This document shows, piece by piece, positions 1 to 11,222 of a DNA stretch of 64,000 nucleotides (the stretch's first letter is position 1; every line of letters starts with the position of its first letter). Source of the DNA: Girardinichthys multiradiatus (taxonomy: Eukaryota; Chordata; Actinopteri; Cyprinodontiformes; Goodeidae); assembly GCF_021462225.1 (NCBI RefSeq), contig NC_061812.1, forward strand, positions 50,895,848 through 50,959,847, read 5' to 3'. Below the pieces are notes generated by a model. The model was not told the origin of the DNA, made no database searches, and saw only the letters and a program-made list of their open reading frames with translations. The position numbers were made by a program, and so were the translations under genes.

Positions 1-694
1 ATACAAAAATGGAGACTCTGTGTAAGAGCAATGGCATGTACAATGTTTTCATCTGCATATGAGTGAAATGGTGTTGTGACTATGAATATGAATATATTAT
101 TTAATGTTTAATATTAATACTTTAATATTTTATCAAATAATATGTTGGTCTGTTAAGGGTTGTCCTGTGAATACCAGCCCAGTAAGGCGATGGCATTAGG
201 ACACAATCGAAAAGGGTGAGCCAAGCTCTGACATTATTGAACAGCAAAACTCTGCTCACACATGGAATGAATTCACACAATTTCTTAAAATACAATAATT
301 TATTAACAAAAGTAAGTCAAACATATTTCAATCAACAAACGCTTTACTATGCTAAAACAATCCAACTAAACTACCAAGCAGAATTAAAGAATAGGAAAGA
401 CTAATGGGCTATATACAATATAAACAAGTGGATTAAAGATAGTTGAAAATCATGACCAAAAGAGTGATGCAACATTACCATGCAATGTTTATGTTTGAGA
501 ACCAAGGATTATCTTGAAGAATCTGGAAATGAAGTTAAGTTATTATTTTATTAAAATAATGTTTTAAAGAATGATCTGCTGAATAAAACCAACCTTCTGG
601 ATGAATTATGAACAGTGTCTCATTAGCTGCCTTTATTTTTTATAGTAATATTTAAAGAAATATTTTTAAAGAAATAGTAAGTTGTCTTGTGATT

Positions 695-2640
695 TTCAAG
701 AATCCTTCATGAGGACTAATATATCGAGGCACGTGACGTCGCCCGGTACGGCGGAGCCGGTTCCCACCTTGGAGCCAGGCCTGGGGTCGGGACTCGCCGG
801 AGAGCGCCTGATGGCCGGGTTGCTCCTCGCAGGACCCGGCCGGGCCAAGCCCGAACGAGAGATGCGAGGCCATCCCCCAGTGGGCCCACCACCTGCAGGG
901 GGAACCGTGAGGGATTGGTGCAAAGAGGATTGGGTGGCGGACAAAGGTGGAGACCTCAGTGGCCCGATCCCCGCATGCTTAGGCTGGCTCTAGGAACGTG
1001 GAATGTCATCTCACTGGGGGGGAAGGTCGAGAGATATCGACTAGAAATAGTCGGGCTCACCTCCACGCACAGCATGGGCTCTGGAACCCATCTCCTTGAG
1101 AGGGGCTGGACTCTCTTCTACTCTGGAGTGGCCCACAGGGAGAGGCGGCAGGCTGGTGTGGGTTTGCTTGTTGTCAGCCGTCTCGTGTTGGGGTTTACCC
1201 CAGTGGATGAGAGGGTCGCATCCTGTGCCTTCGGGTTGGGGATAGGTCTCTGACTGTCATTTCGGCCGCAGTAGGAGTACCCATCCTTCTTGGTGTCCCT
1301 GTCGGTTGTGCTGGATGGTGCACCTCCCGGGGACTCCATTATTCTGCTGGGGGACTTCAACGCCCACGTGGGAAACGACAGTGACACCTGGAGAAGTGTG
1401 ATCGGGAGGAATGACCTCCCCGATCTGAATCCAAGTGGTGTTTTGTTATTGGACTTCTGTGCTAGTCATGGATTGTCCATAATGAACACCATGTTCAAAC
1501 ATAAGGGTGTCCATCAGTGCACTTGGCACCAGGACACCCTAGGCAGGAGGTCAATGATTGACTTTGTTGTCATATCATCAGACCTTCGGCCGCATGTTTT
1601 GAACACTCAGGTGAAGAGAGGGGCTGAGTTATCCACTGATCATCACCTGGTGGTGAGTTGGATTCGCTGGAGGAGGAAAAAGCCGGACAGACTTGGCAGG
1701 CCCAACACATAGTGAGGGTCTGCCGGGAATGCCTGGCGGAGCCCTCGGCCAGGGATGTATTCAACTCCCACCTCCGGGAGAGCTTTTACCAGATCCCGGG
1801 GGATGTTGGAGACATAGAGTCCGAGTGGACCATGTTCTCCGCATCTATTGTCGATGCTGCTGCCCGTAGCTGCGGCAGTAAGGTCTGTGGTGCCTGTCGC
1901 GGCAGCAATCCCAGAACTCGGTGGTGGACACCAGCAGTAAGGGATGCTGTCAAGCTGAAGTCCTATCGGCTGTGGTTGGCTTGTGGAACTCCTGAGCCGG
2001 CTGACGGGTACCGTGAGGCCAAGCGTGCTGCGGCCCGGGCTGTGTCAGAGGCAAAAACTCGGGCCTGGGAGGAGTTTGTTGAGGCCATGGAGAAGGACTA
2101 CCGGTTTGCCTCGAAGCGATTCTGGCAAACCGTCTAACGCCTCAGGAGGGGGAAGCAGTGCTTCGCCAACACTGTTTACAGTGGGGGTGGGAAGCTGCTG
2201 ACCACGACTGGGGACATTATTGGGCAGAGGCTGGGGACTCGGGGTTGGACTCTTTCATCACCCAGGCTGAAGTCACCGAGGTGGTTAAAAAGCTCCGCGG
2301 TGGCATGGCTTCGGGGGTGGATGAGATCCGCCCTGAATACCTCCAATCTCTGGATGTTGTGGAGATGTCATGGTTGACACGCCTCTTCAACATTGCATGG
2401 CGGTCGGGGACAGTGCCCCTGGACTGACAGACTGGGGTGGGGGTCCCTCCTCCAGGCCGAAGGGACGACCCAGGAAACGCTGGAGGGACTATGTCTCTCG
2501 GCTGGCCTGGGAACGCCTTGAGCTGCCCCCGGAGGAGCTGGAGGAGGTGTCTGGGGAGAGGGACATCTGGGTGTCTCTGCTGAGTCTGCTGCCCCCGCGA
2601 CCCGGTCCTGGATAACCAGAAGACGACGAGTACGAGTAGA
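695..2640 (+). mobile_element. Rex3: Rex3 non-LTR retrotransposon, copy A (5' truncated, internally deleted)
   Basis: Nucleotide similarity to copies B and C is obvious over the whole length. The block starts inside the 5' untranslated region, at a point matching copy C near 30140 on the reverse strand, and ends in the tail with GACGACGAGTACGAGTAG. Most of the reverse transcriptase is missing: the sequence jumps near 2445 from the start of the RT domain to the last 60 or so codons. Rex3 belongs to the RTE clade of LINEs, which insert by target-primed reverse transcription. Neighbouring DNA on both sides belongs to an LTR-like repeat. This copy cannot move by itself. Confidence 0.9.
969..2615 (+). 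pseudogene. Rex3 endonuclease-RT polyprotein remnant, copy A
   Basis: Several frames are needed to follow the protein. The apurinic-like endonuclease begins near 975 (LGTWNVISLGG). The longest open piece, 1290-1712, carries the catalytic-type motifs [19 protein letters not shown] and [10 protein letters not shown]. The linker follows at 1658-2137 and the first RT residues at 2158-2427 (EVVKKLRGGMASG). After the deletion the C-terminal RPRKRWRDYVSRLAWERL motif runs to a stop near 2615. There is no RT active-site box. Frameshifts near 1253-1290 and 1700 and the missing RT core make it a pseudogene. Confidence 0.85.
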
Positions 2641-3835
2641 ATATTTAGGGAATTATTTTGGAAAAGAACCAAATCTTTCTGGAGAAATGGGCTTACGTAT
2701 ACAGGCACGTGTTCTTAGCTGTTAGCTGTCTTAGCACCAGAATCAAACACCTACCTTTAAAATACCAGAGTTAATAAAAGGGTTAAAATGCATAAGCGCC
2801 AACGGCACGTTATGATCAATCTTCTGTGTTTAAAATCACCCTTTAAATAAAGTTTTTCTTAACTTTCAAAACACACAAACACAGAGCACAAAACTTAGTA
2901 CAAATGCTGCAGATAGCCTGCTAGCACTAAGATAGCAGTGTTTCGTGAACAAATCCAAACTTCATAAAATGAAAAACATTTAGATCATTTCATCCTAAAT
3001 CACTTCTATCACTCTACTCAAACCTAACCTCATGAACCGTGCTGAGGAGAAGTGTCCGGGCGACGACATAGTTTGAAGAAACGTCCACAGTCAACAAACG
3101 GTTGGCTACAGCTAACCCCCTTAGCTGCGGAGAGTGGCGGCTGTTCTGTCGGCCGGCCTAAACTGCACATTACCACGTTGATGCGGTCCTTCTTCAGATC
3201 GGGAAACTGCTTCACTCGGTGTTGTAGAGACAAGGTCCTTGCAGGGAATTCTCTGGAACATAGTTTGCTTTCTGTAGATCTCAGAGCGAAAGTCAAGCAA
3301 CGCTTGTGCCTTAATCACCCCGTTCATGAATGAATCTACCGGATACACAGACAGTAATTCATTCGTACTTAACTCAGTGCATATGATCGATGATCGTATG
3401 ACACCTTTGGATCCAGTTGAAGAGTTATGTTTTTTTGCCAGCAAAGAGACATTAGCGCGCTGTCTCTCCTGCCAGCTCCGCAGTGCGGTCCGGATGGAAG
3501 AAGTTGGACCATTGGAAAGGTGGGGTTTTATACGGCCAGTGGCATCAAGGGAAGTCCGCTGTTACCGCCCCCCCAACCCCCTTGGCTGTGCCGGAAGTAG
3601 ATTAAATGCAATTTATTTTGAAAGTTCCAGAAAAGTTTGTACCGCATCTTTCATGTTGTATCCATGGCTGTGGGTCCCAACAATGGAAACGAGTAGTTAT
3701 ACAAAGCATGTTGAAACATAAATGATGTTTATACGGTACATTCTTCGTGTTTGCCGCCGTTCGTGTTGCTTTTGTTGTCTGCAGCTTCTAACCCCTATTT
3801 TTCTACCAGCTCCGCATAAGTACAGGCTGCAATTA

Positions 3836-3925
3836 TTGTCCATTCTTCTTGGCAAAATACCTTAAGCTCAGTCAGAACAGAAGAACAGTGTCTGTGCAGA
3901 GAAGATTTCAGGTGTTAATATGTTT
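3836..3925 (-). mobile_element. Tc1-like transposase scrap
   Basis: About 90 bases resemble, on the reverse strand, the part of Tc1-type transposase just before the last catalytic region. In fish copies this part reads as the antisense of a peptide with LSELELFCKEEW-like residues. Here CCATTCTTCTTGGCAAAAT and AAGCTCAGTCAG are recognisable. The call rests on remembered family sequence. No terminal inverted repeat is visible nearby, so the fragment is isolated. Confidence 0.4.
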
Positions 3926-5159
3926 TCTATGGACCAGCCCTTATCCAATATGTTAACTTTTTTGTTTGGACCAGATCTATGTTTACATTGAGAAAAAATC
4001 TGTTGTAGAATAATATCTTATTTGTCCCACAGTTGGAAATATTATTATTTTTATTATTATTTTTATTACTAAAGATAAAACATCATAATTAAAATACACA
4101 ACTTAATCCAAGGTACATACTTCTGTAGCAGATATACACACTTATTTCAAGTGTAATAAACGTTTTATGTGTGAAACAGCATGCCAACAGAAGGTTCATG
4201 CTCCACCAGCTGCTGTGAAATCACTGTGTTAAAACACAAAGTCTGCAGTGGCACTAATTCAAACCTCCACCCTGTACAACAACCACTTTCCAGCAATCAG
4301 CAATTCCCAGACAAATAACTGTCAAAATACAGTCTGCCACTGTCAACACTGATTATGTTAAACTGTCTTAATTCTGTAGATGAGCAATAACTGGTTACTG
4401 ACTTAATCACAGAGTAATCTGTGGATTCTAAAAAGCCGATGCCAACAGGTGGGAAAAAGCACATAGTCAAAATACTTCTGCTCATCTAAAAGAGTGTGAA
4501 GGGATGGATGGCCCTGGGGCAGATTTCTCAAATAAATCAGTTTGTACCTACAGATGTTTCCACTGTTTTAGATCAAATTCTGTGTCATCCAGTGTTGTCA
4601 TTTCATAGTTTAACATATTCAATAAGATAATTTATTTTAAACTGCACCCCACAATAGAGACAAAACACAAAGAATGAAATGTAATTTTTATGTTAAACCT
4701 ATAGTGTTCTGACATCTTAATACTAACTATGACCTGAGTGAACTAAGTAACGTTTACAAAAAAAACTAGAATTTGTGTTTTCTAGCAAGCTCTAATTTAT
4801 CTACTGGTAGCATATGAATGTACTGTAGACATAGAAAGTCTAAATACACCATTTAAAAGTCCAGGGTTTAGTGATTTAAAAAACATTCTGAAACTTTGAT
4901 GTCATCTGTGACGAGTACAACCCAATTCAAAAACAAACTGAAGTCATTAAGGGTGAAATCTAAAAAAAGTTAAATCATCTGATTACCAACAGTTAAAGCT
5001 AACATTATTCATACATCAAACAGAATTAAATTTAGAAAAACAAAACTACTTTTTGCATCCAAACATGCATGGGTTCCAGGTCTTTGAAGCTGAAAGGCAT
5101 TAGCTCCCTCCAAAGATTTCATATCAGATTCTAGTATGGCATCTGGCTGGGCTACTCCA
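3926..5159. other. No recognisable gene or element
   Basis: This AT-rich stretch has stops in all frames and no motif or repeat I can name. A short inverted sequence or decayed transposon could be hidden here. Confidence 0.5.
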
Positions 5160-5282
5160 AACATCTATCCATCATCCACCCATTTGCTATTCCCACATAA
5201 TCTATCCTGGGTCGCAGGGGGTTGGTGTCTCTAGCCGTCACTATGCAAGAGGCAGAGTATGCTCTGAGCGGGTCACCAGTAT
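5160..5282 (-). mobile_element. 3'-end fragment of a common fish retroelement
   Basis: The reverse strand carries a decayed form of the tail seen at 57803-57928 and 35520-35592: a GACCC/GGGTCGC motif, a CACCAG-like stretch and a CATCCATC-rich end (CTATCCATCATCCACCC at the left edge). I associate this tail with an RTE/Expander-like LINE, but the family name is uncertain. Confidence 0.42.
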
Positions 5283-5394
5283 AGAGGAAACATGTTGGTA
5301 ACGTAAAAGTTTACTTTAAACTTAAATTTCCCAGGAGAATGAATCTTTTTTGGCTCCTGATATTTTCTGAATCATCAGAGAACTTTAAAAGCAT

Positions 5395-5900
5395 CAGAAG
5401 CTCTCAAAAGGCACCAGTCAGGATAAGGTTACAGAGTGATTTCCAAAGCATTAGCTGTACCATGGAAAACAGTGAAGGCAGTTATCATCAAGTGGACAAA
5501 ATATGGCACAACAGTGAAGTTATCAAGAACTAAAGTAAAAAAAAAAAAACAACAATCCAAAACTGAAAAAAGCCAAGAAGAAAACTGGTCAGAGAGGCCT
5601 ACAGCAGCTTTAAGGGACCTTATGGAATTTCTGGGCACTTATTTTGAAGGAAAACATAACAAAAAACAACATTTTGCAAAAAAACATTTGAAGTCTCCTA
5701 AAAGCACGAGCGCAAATGAGTTTTGATCTGATTAAACAAAGCTTGAACCCTAATTCCAAAAGGTGTCTTTGGCACCAAACCAACTGTGGTTATCACTAAT
5801 AGAACACCATACCCACAGCAAAGCATGGTGCTGGCAGCATTATGTTTGAAGGTTGCTTATTTTCAGCTAAATCTGTGGCATTACTCAAAGTGAAGGGAAT
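5395..5900 (+). pseudogene. Tc1-like transposase remnant
   Basis: A reading frame at 5436-5510 gives SKALAVPWKTVKAVIIKWTK, which fits the second helix-turn-helix of Tc1 transposases (the family pattern is SKALGISxxTVRxII.KW). The next bases give GTTVKLSRT, the GTVxNLPRxGRP region. Further along, AGGCCTACAGCAGCTTTAAG matches the conserved linker, and 5820-5860 (AAGCATGGTGCTGGCAGCAT) matches the [11 protein letters not shown] coding region. Tc1 elements are cut-and-paste DNA transposons. Poly-A runs and stops break the frame. The inverted repeats are not seen. Confidence 0.65.
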
Positions 5901-7902
5901 GTTTGTTCTGTTTAATCTACTTTTGTTAATTTCAGTTTAATGAGTAAAACTGCAGTGCACAAGAGAGGAGGAGCTGCCACTTTGTTTGATAAAAATGGAA
6001 TTTGAATTCCTTTGAATATGATGCCAGTGTGTTGAGTTCTTTTAATCGAGGGGAATTATTAACCATCTACAGGCTTCCAAGGTAAACAGCTAAGGTTATG
6101 TTCTGGTAAGAGAACTGTTACATCACATACCAATCCATAACAAGGTACGCATTTAGGATCTAGGTCTTTCAAAGGTTGGAACATTGCTCTTGCGGTTCTG
6201 ACTGATGTTGCTCTTTGTGATCATTAATGTTTCCCTAAACATCCAGAGGTGATCAGAATACAGTTTGTCTAGTTTAACATCACATTTTACACCATCATCT
6301 AATAAGCTGTCAGCCTCTGTAGATGTCCTTGTATTTTATTTAATTGATTTCATAAATCTCCAAATGTCATTTATAGAATTTAGAGAAATTCCAGCTCAGG
6401 TTTGATCGGTCAAAGTATTTTAGATTTAACAACAGATGATCAAATGCAGTTTAGCTTCTATGGGCACCTCAGCAGTAGATGCAAACTTTGGCATCATTAA
6501 TGGTTTGGCGTAATTCTCTTCTTTCATGTATGCAAGCTGCTTGGACCTTGACGACACTCTCCTACTTTTCCTATTTCAGCTCAAAAACTACACTTCACGC
6601 CATCCACCACATACTCCTAGGGGCAATAGTGCAATCATGTATATACTGTCCAACCAGAAGAGGAGAGGAATAAAGGAATTGAACAGAAAGACTTAACTGA
6701 TTTCTCACCTTAAAATCAATGCAGCTTTTATTTTTTTGTGTTTTCCTTCTCATTATCAGACCATTGTCTTCATCAACTCTATGTATTTAGTACCGTCCTC
6801 TGAGTGAGATTATTGTTCCTGCTAGAGTGCGCAGGCTCTGCAGACACAAAAATTTTCCACATGGACATCTGAAGAGATTACTCGGTGGATACAGAAGACG
6901 AAAATTATGTCACACAGGATTTGCGGTTAAGTGTACTTTAGATCAGACTATGAGCAGGTTTGAATTAGGCTATAGCAGCCAAATAGATATTCAGTCATTA
7001 TATTCTGACAGTGCTTCCAAATGGCCTCTTGTCTGTTACTAAGTGTCAAAATACTGCCACAAAACATCATGAAGGCTCTTACAAAGTTCACGTAACGTAG
7101 TGTCTACCAGTCTGTCTGATTTATTAGCTAACCATAGCAACACAGCAAGGTTCTGAACAATCATTTCCTTTCTTACTTCAAAATAAAAGTGACAAACATA
7201 AATACAACACAGTGTCAAGCTTAAAGCATTCACATTTATATGCAAGGCTCATAGTAATAGATAGAGTTATTACATCAAATCTGTTATTTTCAGAGTTATT
7301 ACATCATCCAGTCACATGAAGACACTGATTAGAAAGGGCTCCCTGAGGCAGACTTCGCTTTGGTGACAAAAATGGTCATGTTTTAAAACTGTTACTCCCC
7401 TCTTCTTTTATTCTTGAGTTATTATAAATAGTACTCCAACCTACCCCACTTGATTCTTACTTTTAAATTATTTTGACAAATTAGGTAGAAAGGTTCTGTC
7501 CAGATATTGTTTTATTGTTCTTATAAAACAGGTTTTCTTTTCTTCGCCATTAGTATGAAACATAACAGAGCTAAGTTCTCCTTCCTCACATCTTTGTCTT
7601 TCAACACAAGACACATACCTTATGTAACTGAACTATGAAACCACAAAACTCTGCTCCCAATCCTAATCCACTCAGTCAAGGTTTTCATGTGTAGAAGCTC
7701 AGAGGGAGAAAACGGTCTCTCACGAACAAACAAGTCACTATTTCTGGTATATTGAACCAATTAAATAAAAAAAAAACAGTCTGAGTTTATGTAATATAGC
7801 TGTTATCACATGGGCCCTTTCAAGGTGGAGGGGATTCACCTCTTACACCAATTTCACAGAGAATGAGTCATTTTGCTTAAACCTCTAATCCAATTCTTCC
7901 AG
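5901..7902. other. No recognisable gene or element
   Basis: I found no convincing coding, RNA or mobile-element signal here. The short open frames at 6479-6673 and 6827-7042 have no motif, and composition is AT-rich like the surroundings. Confidence 0.5.
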
Positions 7903-8070
7903 CTCTTCTCCCAGGACTTGAAAGACAATCCATCTGTTTCTCCTGGCCACCATTCAATCACACCACCTTCTGTTGTCAAGGCTGGAGGTGATGTAAATGT
8001 TCCTACCACTCTACTGACAGCCAAGGGACTCAGGGACAGGGTGGCATCATGGCGAAAAGATCGCAGTTAG
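7903..8070 (+). CDS. Candidate terminal host exon (unidentified)
   Basis: A good acceptor precedes this frame: a pyrimidine-rich stretch ending TTCTTCCAG at 7902, with a second possible acceptor (CTTCTCCCAG) at 7914. The open frame then runs to TAG at 8068-8070. The peptide is polar and looks coding: it contains SVSPGHHSITPPSVV and ends RDRVASWRKDRS. No transposon protein I know matches it. The 200 bases after the stop are richer in GC than their surroundings and could be 3' untranslated sequence. I cannot name the gene and see no upstream exon, so this may be a chance frame. Confidence 0.33.
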   Translation, partial: LFSQDLKDNPSVSPGHHSITPPSVVKAGGDVNVPTTLLTAKGLRDRVASWRKDRS

Positions 8071-8857
8071 GGTCCTAATTCATCACCCCGGGCGTCATCA
8101 TTTGGCCTTACAATATGCTAATGCAGCGACGTCGTGCCCTCGCTGTCACCTCATTCCCTCGCTTTCATTCTTTTACTCTGTCTTTTCCTCACTCCCCCAC
8201 TGCGACGTGTACCAAGCTGCAAAGACTTGGAGGGGGCTGTGAGGGATGTCTGAGCTGATGTTTGAAGTGGATGAGTGTTGCATAATGTTGTCCGATTATT
8301 ACGTGTAATTAGTCTGTGGTGTCGATGTTAGAACTAAATCCGATTTAATAAGAACTAAAAAAGCACGGACCTTCATAAAGCATCTAAGACCAGGGATCAC
8401 GTTAACTGAATTTTTTCTGTTTTTGGCAGATTTTCTTAAACAGTGACAGAAAAATCTGAAGTCCATCTGTTATTTTGAGAGATTGCAACTAACACTCGTT
8501 ACAGTTTGGTGATGTGTGAGCATATTAATTAGCTGTTTTTTGCATGACCTCGTTGGCTTCACTCAGTAAAATGAATGAAAACAAATGCTTTTGAATGTTT
8601 AATATCATTTAAAAAAAAGTGACAGGTAAAAATAGATTCTGATTATGACAGGATTTTTTGGATCCTGCCAGTCAAAATGACAGAAAACAAGAAAGTCTAG
8701 CACAATGTCTGCCTCAGACTGAATAAAACCCAAACCTGTTGCCTTTCTAAAGGTTAGTTATTTTCTGCTGGCAGGTGACTTTAGTGGGAATATTAATTGT
8801 GCATTGTTGCATAATTTTATTAACAAGTTAGAATAATTTCCTTTGTAATCTTGGGCA

Positions 8858-8912
8858 GTGGTGTCTATTGCCAGTCCTCAAGGACCAGTGTCCTGCATGT
8901 TTTACATGTTTT
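8858..8912 (+). mobile_element. End fragment of a hAT-type MITE
   Basis: GGCAGTGGTGTCTATTGCC followed by CTCAAGGACCAGTGTCCTGC resembles the terminal part of the short hAT MITEs common in fish, a relative of the copy at 9617-9822. The other end is not found. Confidence 0.33.
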
Positions 8913-9265
8913 TATGGTTCAAAAAAACTGAATGACTGATTCATTTTTAGCCATTTCTAGAGTTTGTGGTTGTGATGCAACATGTAAAATAAATCCTCTA
9001 GTGATTCCTTTTAGCAAGGAACTATTCTACAAAAAATGTTTCTGTTTATTCTTACCCCATGGGATGGATATGTCAGCCAGCCCCAGTCTCCGGTTATTGT
9101 GGTCGTGTCAAGGAGATTTACTGCAAAGAAAGAACAAAAAACAACAAAGGAGGTGAGCAACAAACTTTAAATTATAGCTTTTCCCAACCCGCCTCATCAG
9201 TCCTATCCTTCATTAACCGCATCTATGTGCACAGGAACCTGATGGAGTCAGGCACATACATGCTG

Positions 9266-9284
9266 ACACCTGTCTGACAGGTGT
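9266..9284. other. Perfect palindrome with two E-box cores
   Basis: ACACCTGTC, one T, then GACAGGTGT form a perfect 9-1-9 inverted repeat. Each arm holds an E-box (CACCTG/CAGGTG), and the right arm continues as AGGTGTGA, a T-box half-site. Snail/ZEB factors (E-box) or T-box factors bind such sequences. Chance is a real alternative in a 64-kb window. Confidence 0.4.
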
Positions 9285-9616
9285 GACTGATGAGCCGGGG
9301 ATTGTCGTTACAGCGACTCTAAGCCGGATGTCACCTTGACCTGGTTTGTCCTTAAAGCTCTTTGAACATCAGACAGAAAAACAATTGGCGTATAGAAGAG
9401 GAGGGATTTAGGGGTAGAATGGAAAAAAAATCAAAAGGCAATAACTTGCTTCTTCATTAGAGTTTTTAGATAAAGCATGGTGTGTCTCAACAGCTACAGT
9501 GGTTTTTGTTTTTCCCTCTTGAATTGTCCGTTTGAGGCCTTTTCACTAATATTAGAAAAAAGTTGTTTTGCTTCTGCTGGCACTTCAGAGGCTTTTAAGA
9601 TAAGCTGAGTTTACAT

Positions 9617-9822
9617 CAGGGGTCTCAAACCCCATTCCTTTAGGGCTGGGTTCCTGTAATTTTAGATGTGTCTCTGCCTTAACACACCTGACTCAAATGA
9701 TTTTCTCAGTAGCAGAGCTCGACTGCAAGCTAAGGAAGCAGTTTGATTCAGATGTGTAGGACCTGGGACAAATCGAAAAGTTGTAGGACATCGGCCTCAA
9801 GGATTGGGGTTTGAGAGCTCTG
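9617..9822. mobile_element. hAT-type MITE with 8-bp target duplication
   Basis: The 206-bp block begins CAGGGGTCTCAAACCCC and ends GGGGTTTGAGAGCTCTG, an imperfect terminal inverted repeat. It is flanked by GTTTACAT (9609-9616) and ATTTACAT (9823-9830), an 8-bp duplication with one change, as expected for hAT transposition. The inner sequence (CACACCTGACTCAAATGA) matches a MITE family I know from many fish. It has no coding capacity and needs an autonomous hAT transposase. Confidence 0.78.
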
Positions 9823-10290
9823 ATTTACATGAAAACAACAATGATTTAGTCCCTAGACCTGTTATTACTCTAAAAATAGGATCCTATATTTAAAAAAATA
9901 TATAGAAATGAGAATGAAAAACAATAATAAGAGGTATTATCATTTTTGCTGGTAGGTGTAACCCTTTTTCAAAACACACATAGACTAGGGTCAGCTGGGT
10001 TTTAACTGTAGTTCTGTGACAGACTGGAGGCGGCTTCCCAAAGGTATGCCTGTTTAAAATTTGGCAAAGTTTGGACCTATACTTAGAAAGAATGCAAATA
10101 TTGCCTGATTTCTCTGCAGAGCAATAATATCAGTGACCCTCTAGCTCTGACCCATACTTTGGTATGGACTCCATTTGACACATTAAGGTCTGCTGTGGTT
10201 TCTGGTACTCAGAACTTAGCACTAGAACATTTGAATTCTGAAAGTTGCTAGATGGGGTCTAGATGGACCACACCTGTTAAACCAGGACAT

Positions 10291-10992
10291 TGTTATGATT
10301 CTGGCACGTCTGCTCTACCCTGTCTCCCTGGCTGCAATCAGCAGAAGAGATGCACCTGGTGGCTGCTGCAGTGTAGTGCAATCTGTGGAATGCCAAGCAC
10401 CTGTGTCTTCCCTGATATATACTGACTCTGACAAGCAGACTGTGCCAGATTTTTGAAAACCATCGTGTGAGTAGATATCCAGCGTTCCTTCCTGTCTGAT
10501 CATTGTTTCTTGACCTTGCCTCTTGGATTTTTGCCTCTCTGCCTAATCCCTGTCGGACTGTTTGGACTTTGGTTGTTGACCTTGTTTTCTGCATCTGGTT
10601 TATGCCTCTGCCTGCCCCTTGCCTGACATCTCTTGTTCCGATCATTGACCCAGTTTCTGTCCTCGGATTATTGAGCCAGCCTTGCCCTTGGATTATTCAG
10701 CCTGAAGTCACATCTTACCTGTGCTGTGGAGATCACTGCCTGCCACCCACTGAGGTTTCCCCTCTGGGTTTCAAGTTCTACTCAAGACAAAAGCAGGTTA
10801 GTGACTTTTCTGATCCCTGCAATATCTGGAGAAACTACAAGTCACTAATCCCTCTTTCTGCCCCAGTGATTCCTGGAAGCTGTGTGGAGTTTTACCTGAG
10901 TGACGTTTTTCTGTGGCTGAATAAACCTTTTAAATTTTCAGTACTGTGTCTGGCTGAATCTTGGATCCACCTGTTTCTGATTTGTAATACAC
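10291..10992 (+). mobile_element. LTR-like block of about 700 bp
   Basis: It starts TGTTATGATTCTGGCACG, has CTGATATATACTG as a possible TATA region near 10415, a pyrimidine-rich TTGCC/CTGCC-rich middle, and AATAAACC near 10920 as a polyadenylation signal. The end near 10992 is GTAATACACA, roughly inverted to the start. The general plan (TG start, TATA, CCAGCACTT-like transcription start region, AATAAA, CA end) is like the blocks at 43252 and 63795. The open frame 10503-11009 shows only biased composition, not a known protein. No internal retroelement region is adjacent, so it would be a solo LTR. Confidence 0.45.
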
Positions 10993-11034
10993 ATCTCACA
11001 CTTAATTAAGGTCTAAAGTAATTAGAGGCCAGGT

Positions 11035-11222
11035 CAACAATCCAATCTTCTTGTAGGGCTCCTCAAACCTTTCCTGAACCATTTTTACTTTGAGACTGAT
11101 AGCGTTATCCTGTTGAAAGAGGTCCCAGGTAATAGGAAATACAGTTTCCATGAATATTTATTTATGATTTGCAACAATGATTTCATATGTGGTACGTGTT
11201 AAAGTTTTGAGTTTCCCAAAAG
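11035..11222 (-). mobile_element. Tc1-like fragment
   Basis: The reverse strand of this 190-bp piece resembles the middle of a Tc1-type transposase gene of a family different from its right neighbour. CTTTCCTGAACCATTTTTAC and TTATCCTGTTGAAAGAGG are the recognisable pieces. It abuts the forward-strand Tc1 remnant that starts near 11223. The frame is broken. Confidence 0.5.

Larger units (their letters stand above)
151..3720 (-). mobile_element. LTR-like repeat, copy 1, split by Rex3 copy A
   Basis: Read on the reverse strand this block ends at 151 in CCTTAACA, preceded by GGGCTGGTATTCACAGGACA. The same end occurs at 17236-17269, and several shorter stretches upstream of it also match that second copy, including AACGTGCCGTTGG (near 2800 here, near 16520 there). 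The two homologous parts here, about 151-690 and 2650-3720, lie on either side of Rex3 copy A, so Rex3 probably inserted into an older repeat. On the reverse strand a TATA-like GTATAAAACC lies near 3525, close to the presumed 5' edge. The CA end suggests an LTR, but no coding region or partner LTR is seen. The 3720 boundary is a guess. Confidence 0.42.

Noticed and set aside
652..993. Overlapping frames on both strands near the start of Rex3 copy A
   Set aside because: They come from the GC-rich Rex3 5' region, which opens frames on both strands. The equivalent frames occur in copy C.
3381..3401. Palindrome CATATGATCGATGATCGTATG-type
   Set aside because: Imperfect and short; expected by chance at this length.
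3052..3721. Host CpG-type promoter and first exon near 3050-3720
   Set aside because: GC-rich with open frames, but it is contiguous with the LTR-like repeat homologous to 16512-17269, so a retroelement promoter is the simpler view.
4924..4990. Tc1 terminal repeat at ACAACCCAATTC
   Set aside because: Only 12 bases fit the tip of the 44.9/60.8-kb Tc1 family, and the following bases differ.
10503..11009. 168-codon forward frame
   Set aside because: The composition (Leu, Pro, Cys, Trp from CTGCC/TTGCC units) follows the LTR-like DNA. No domain is visible, and related LTR-like blocks do not keep the frame.
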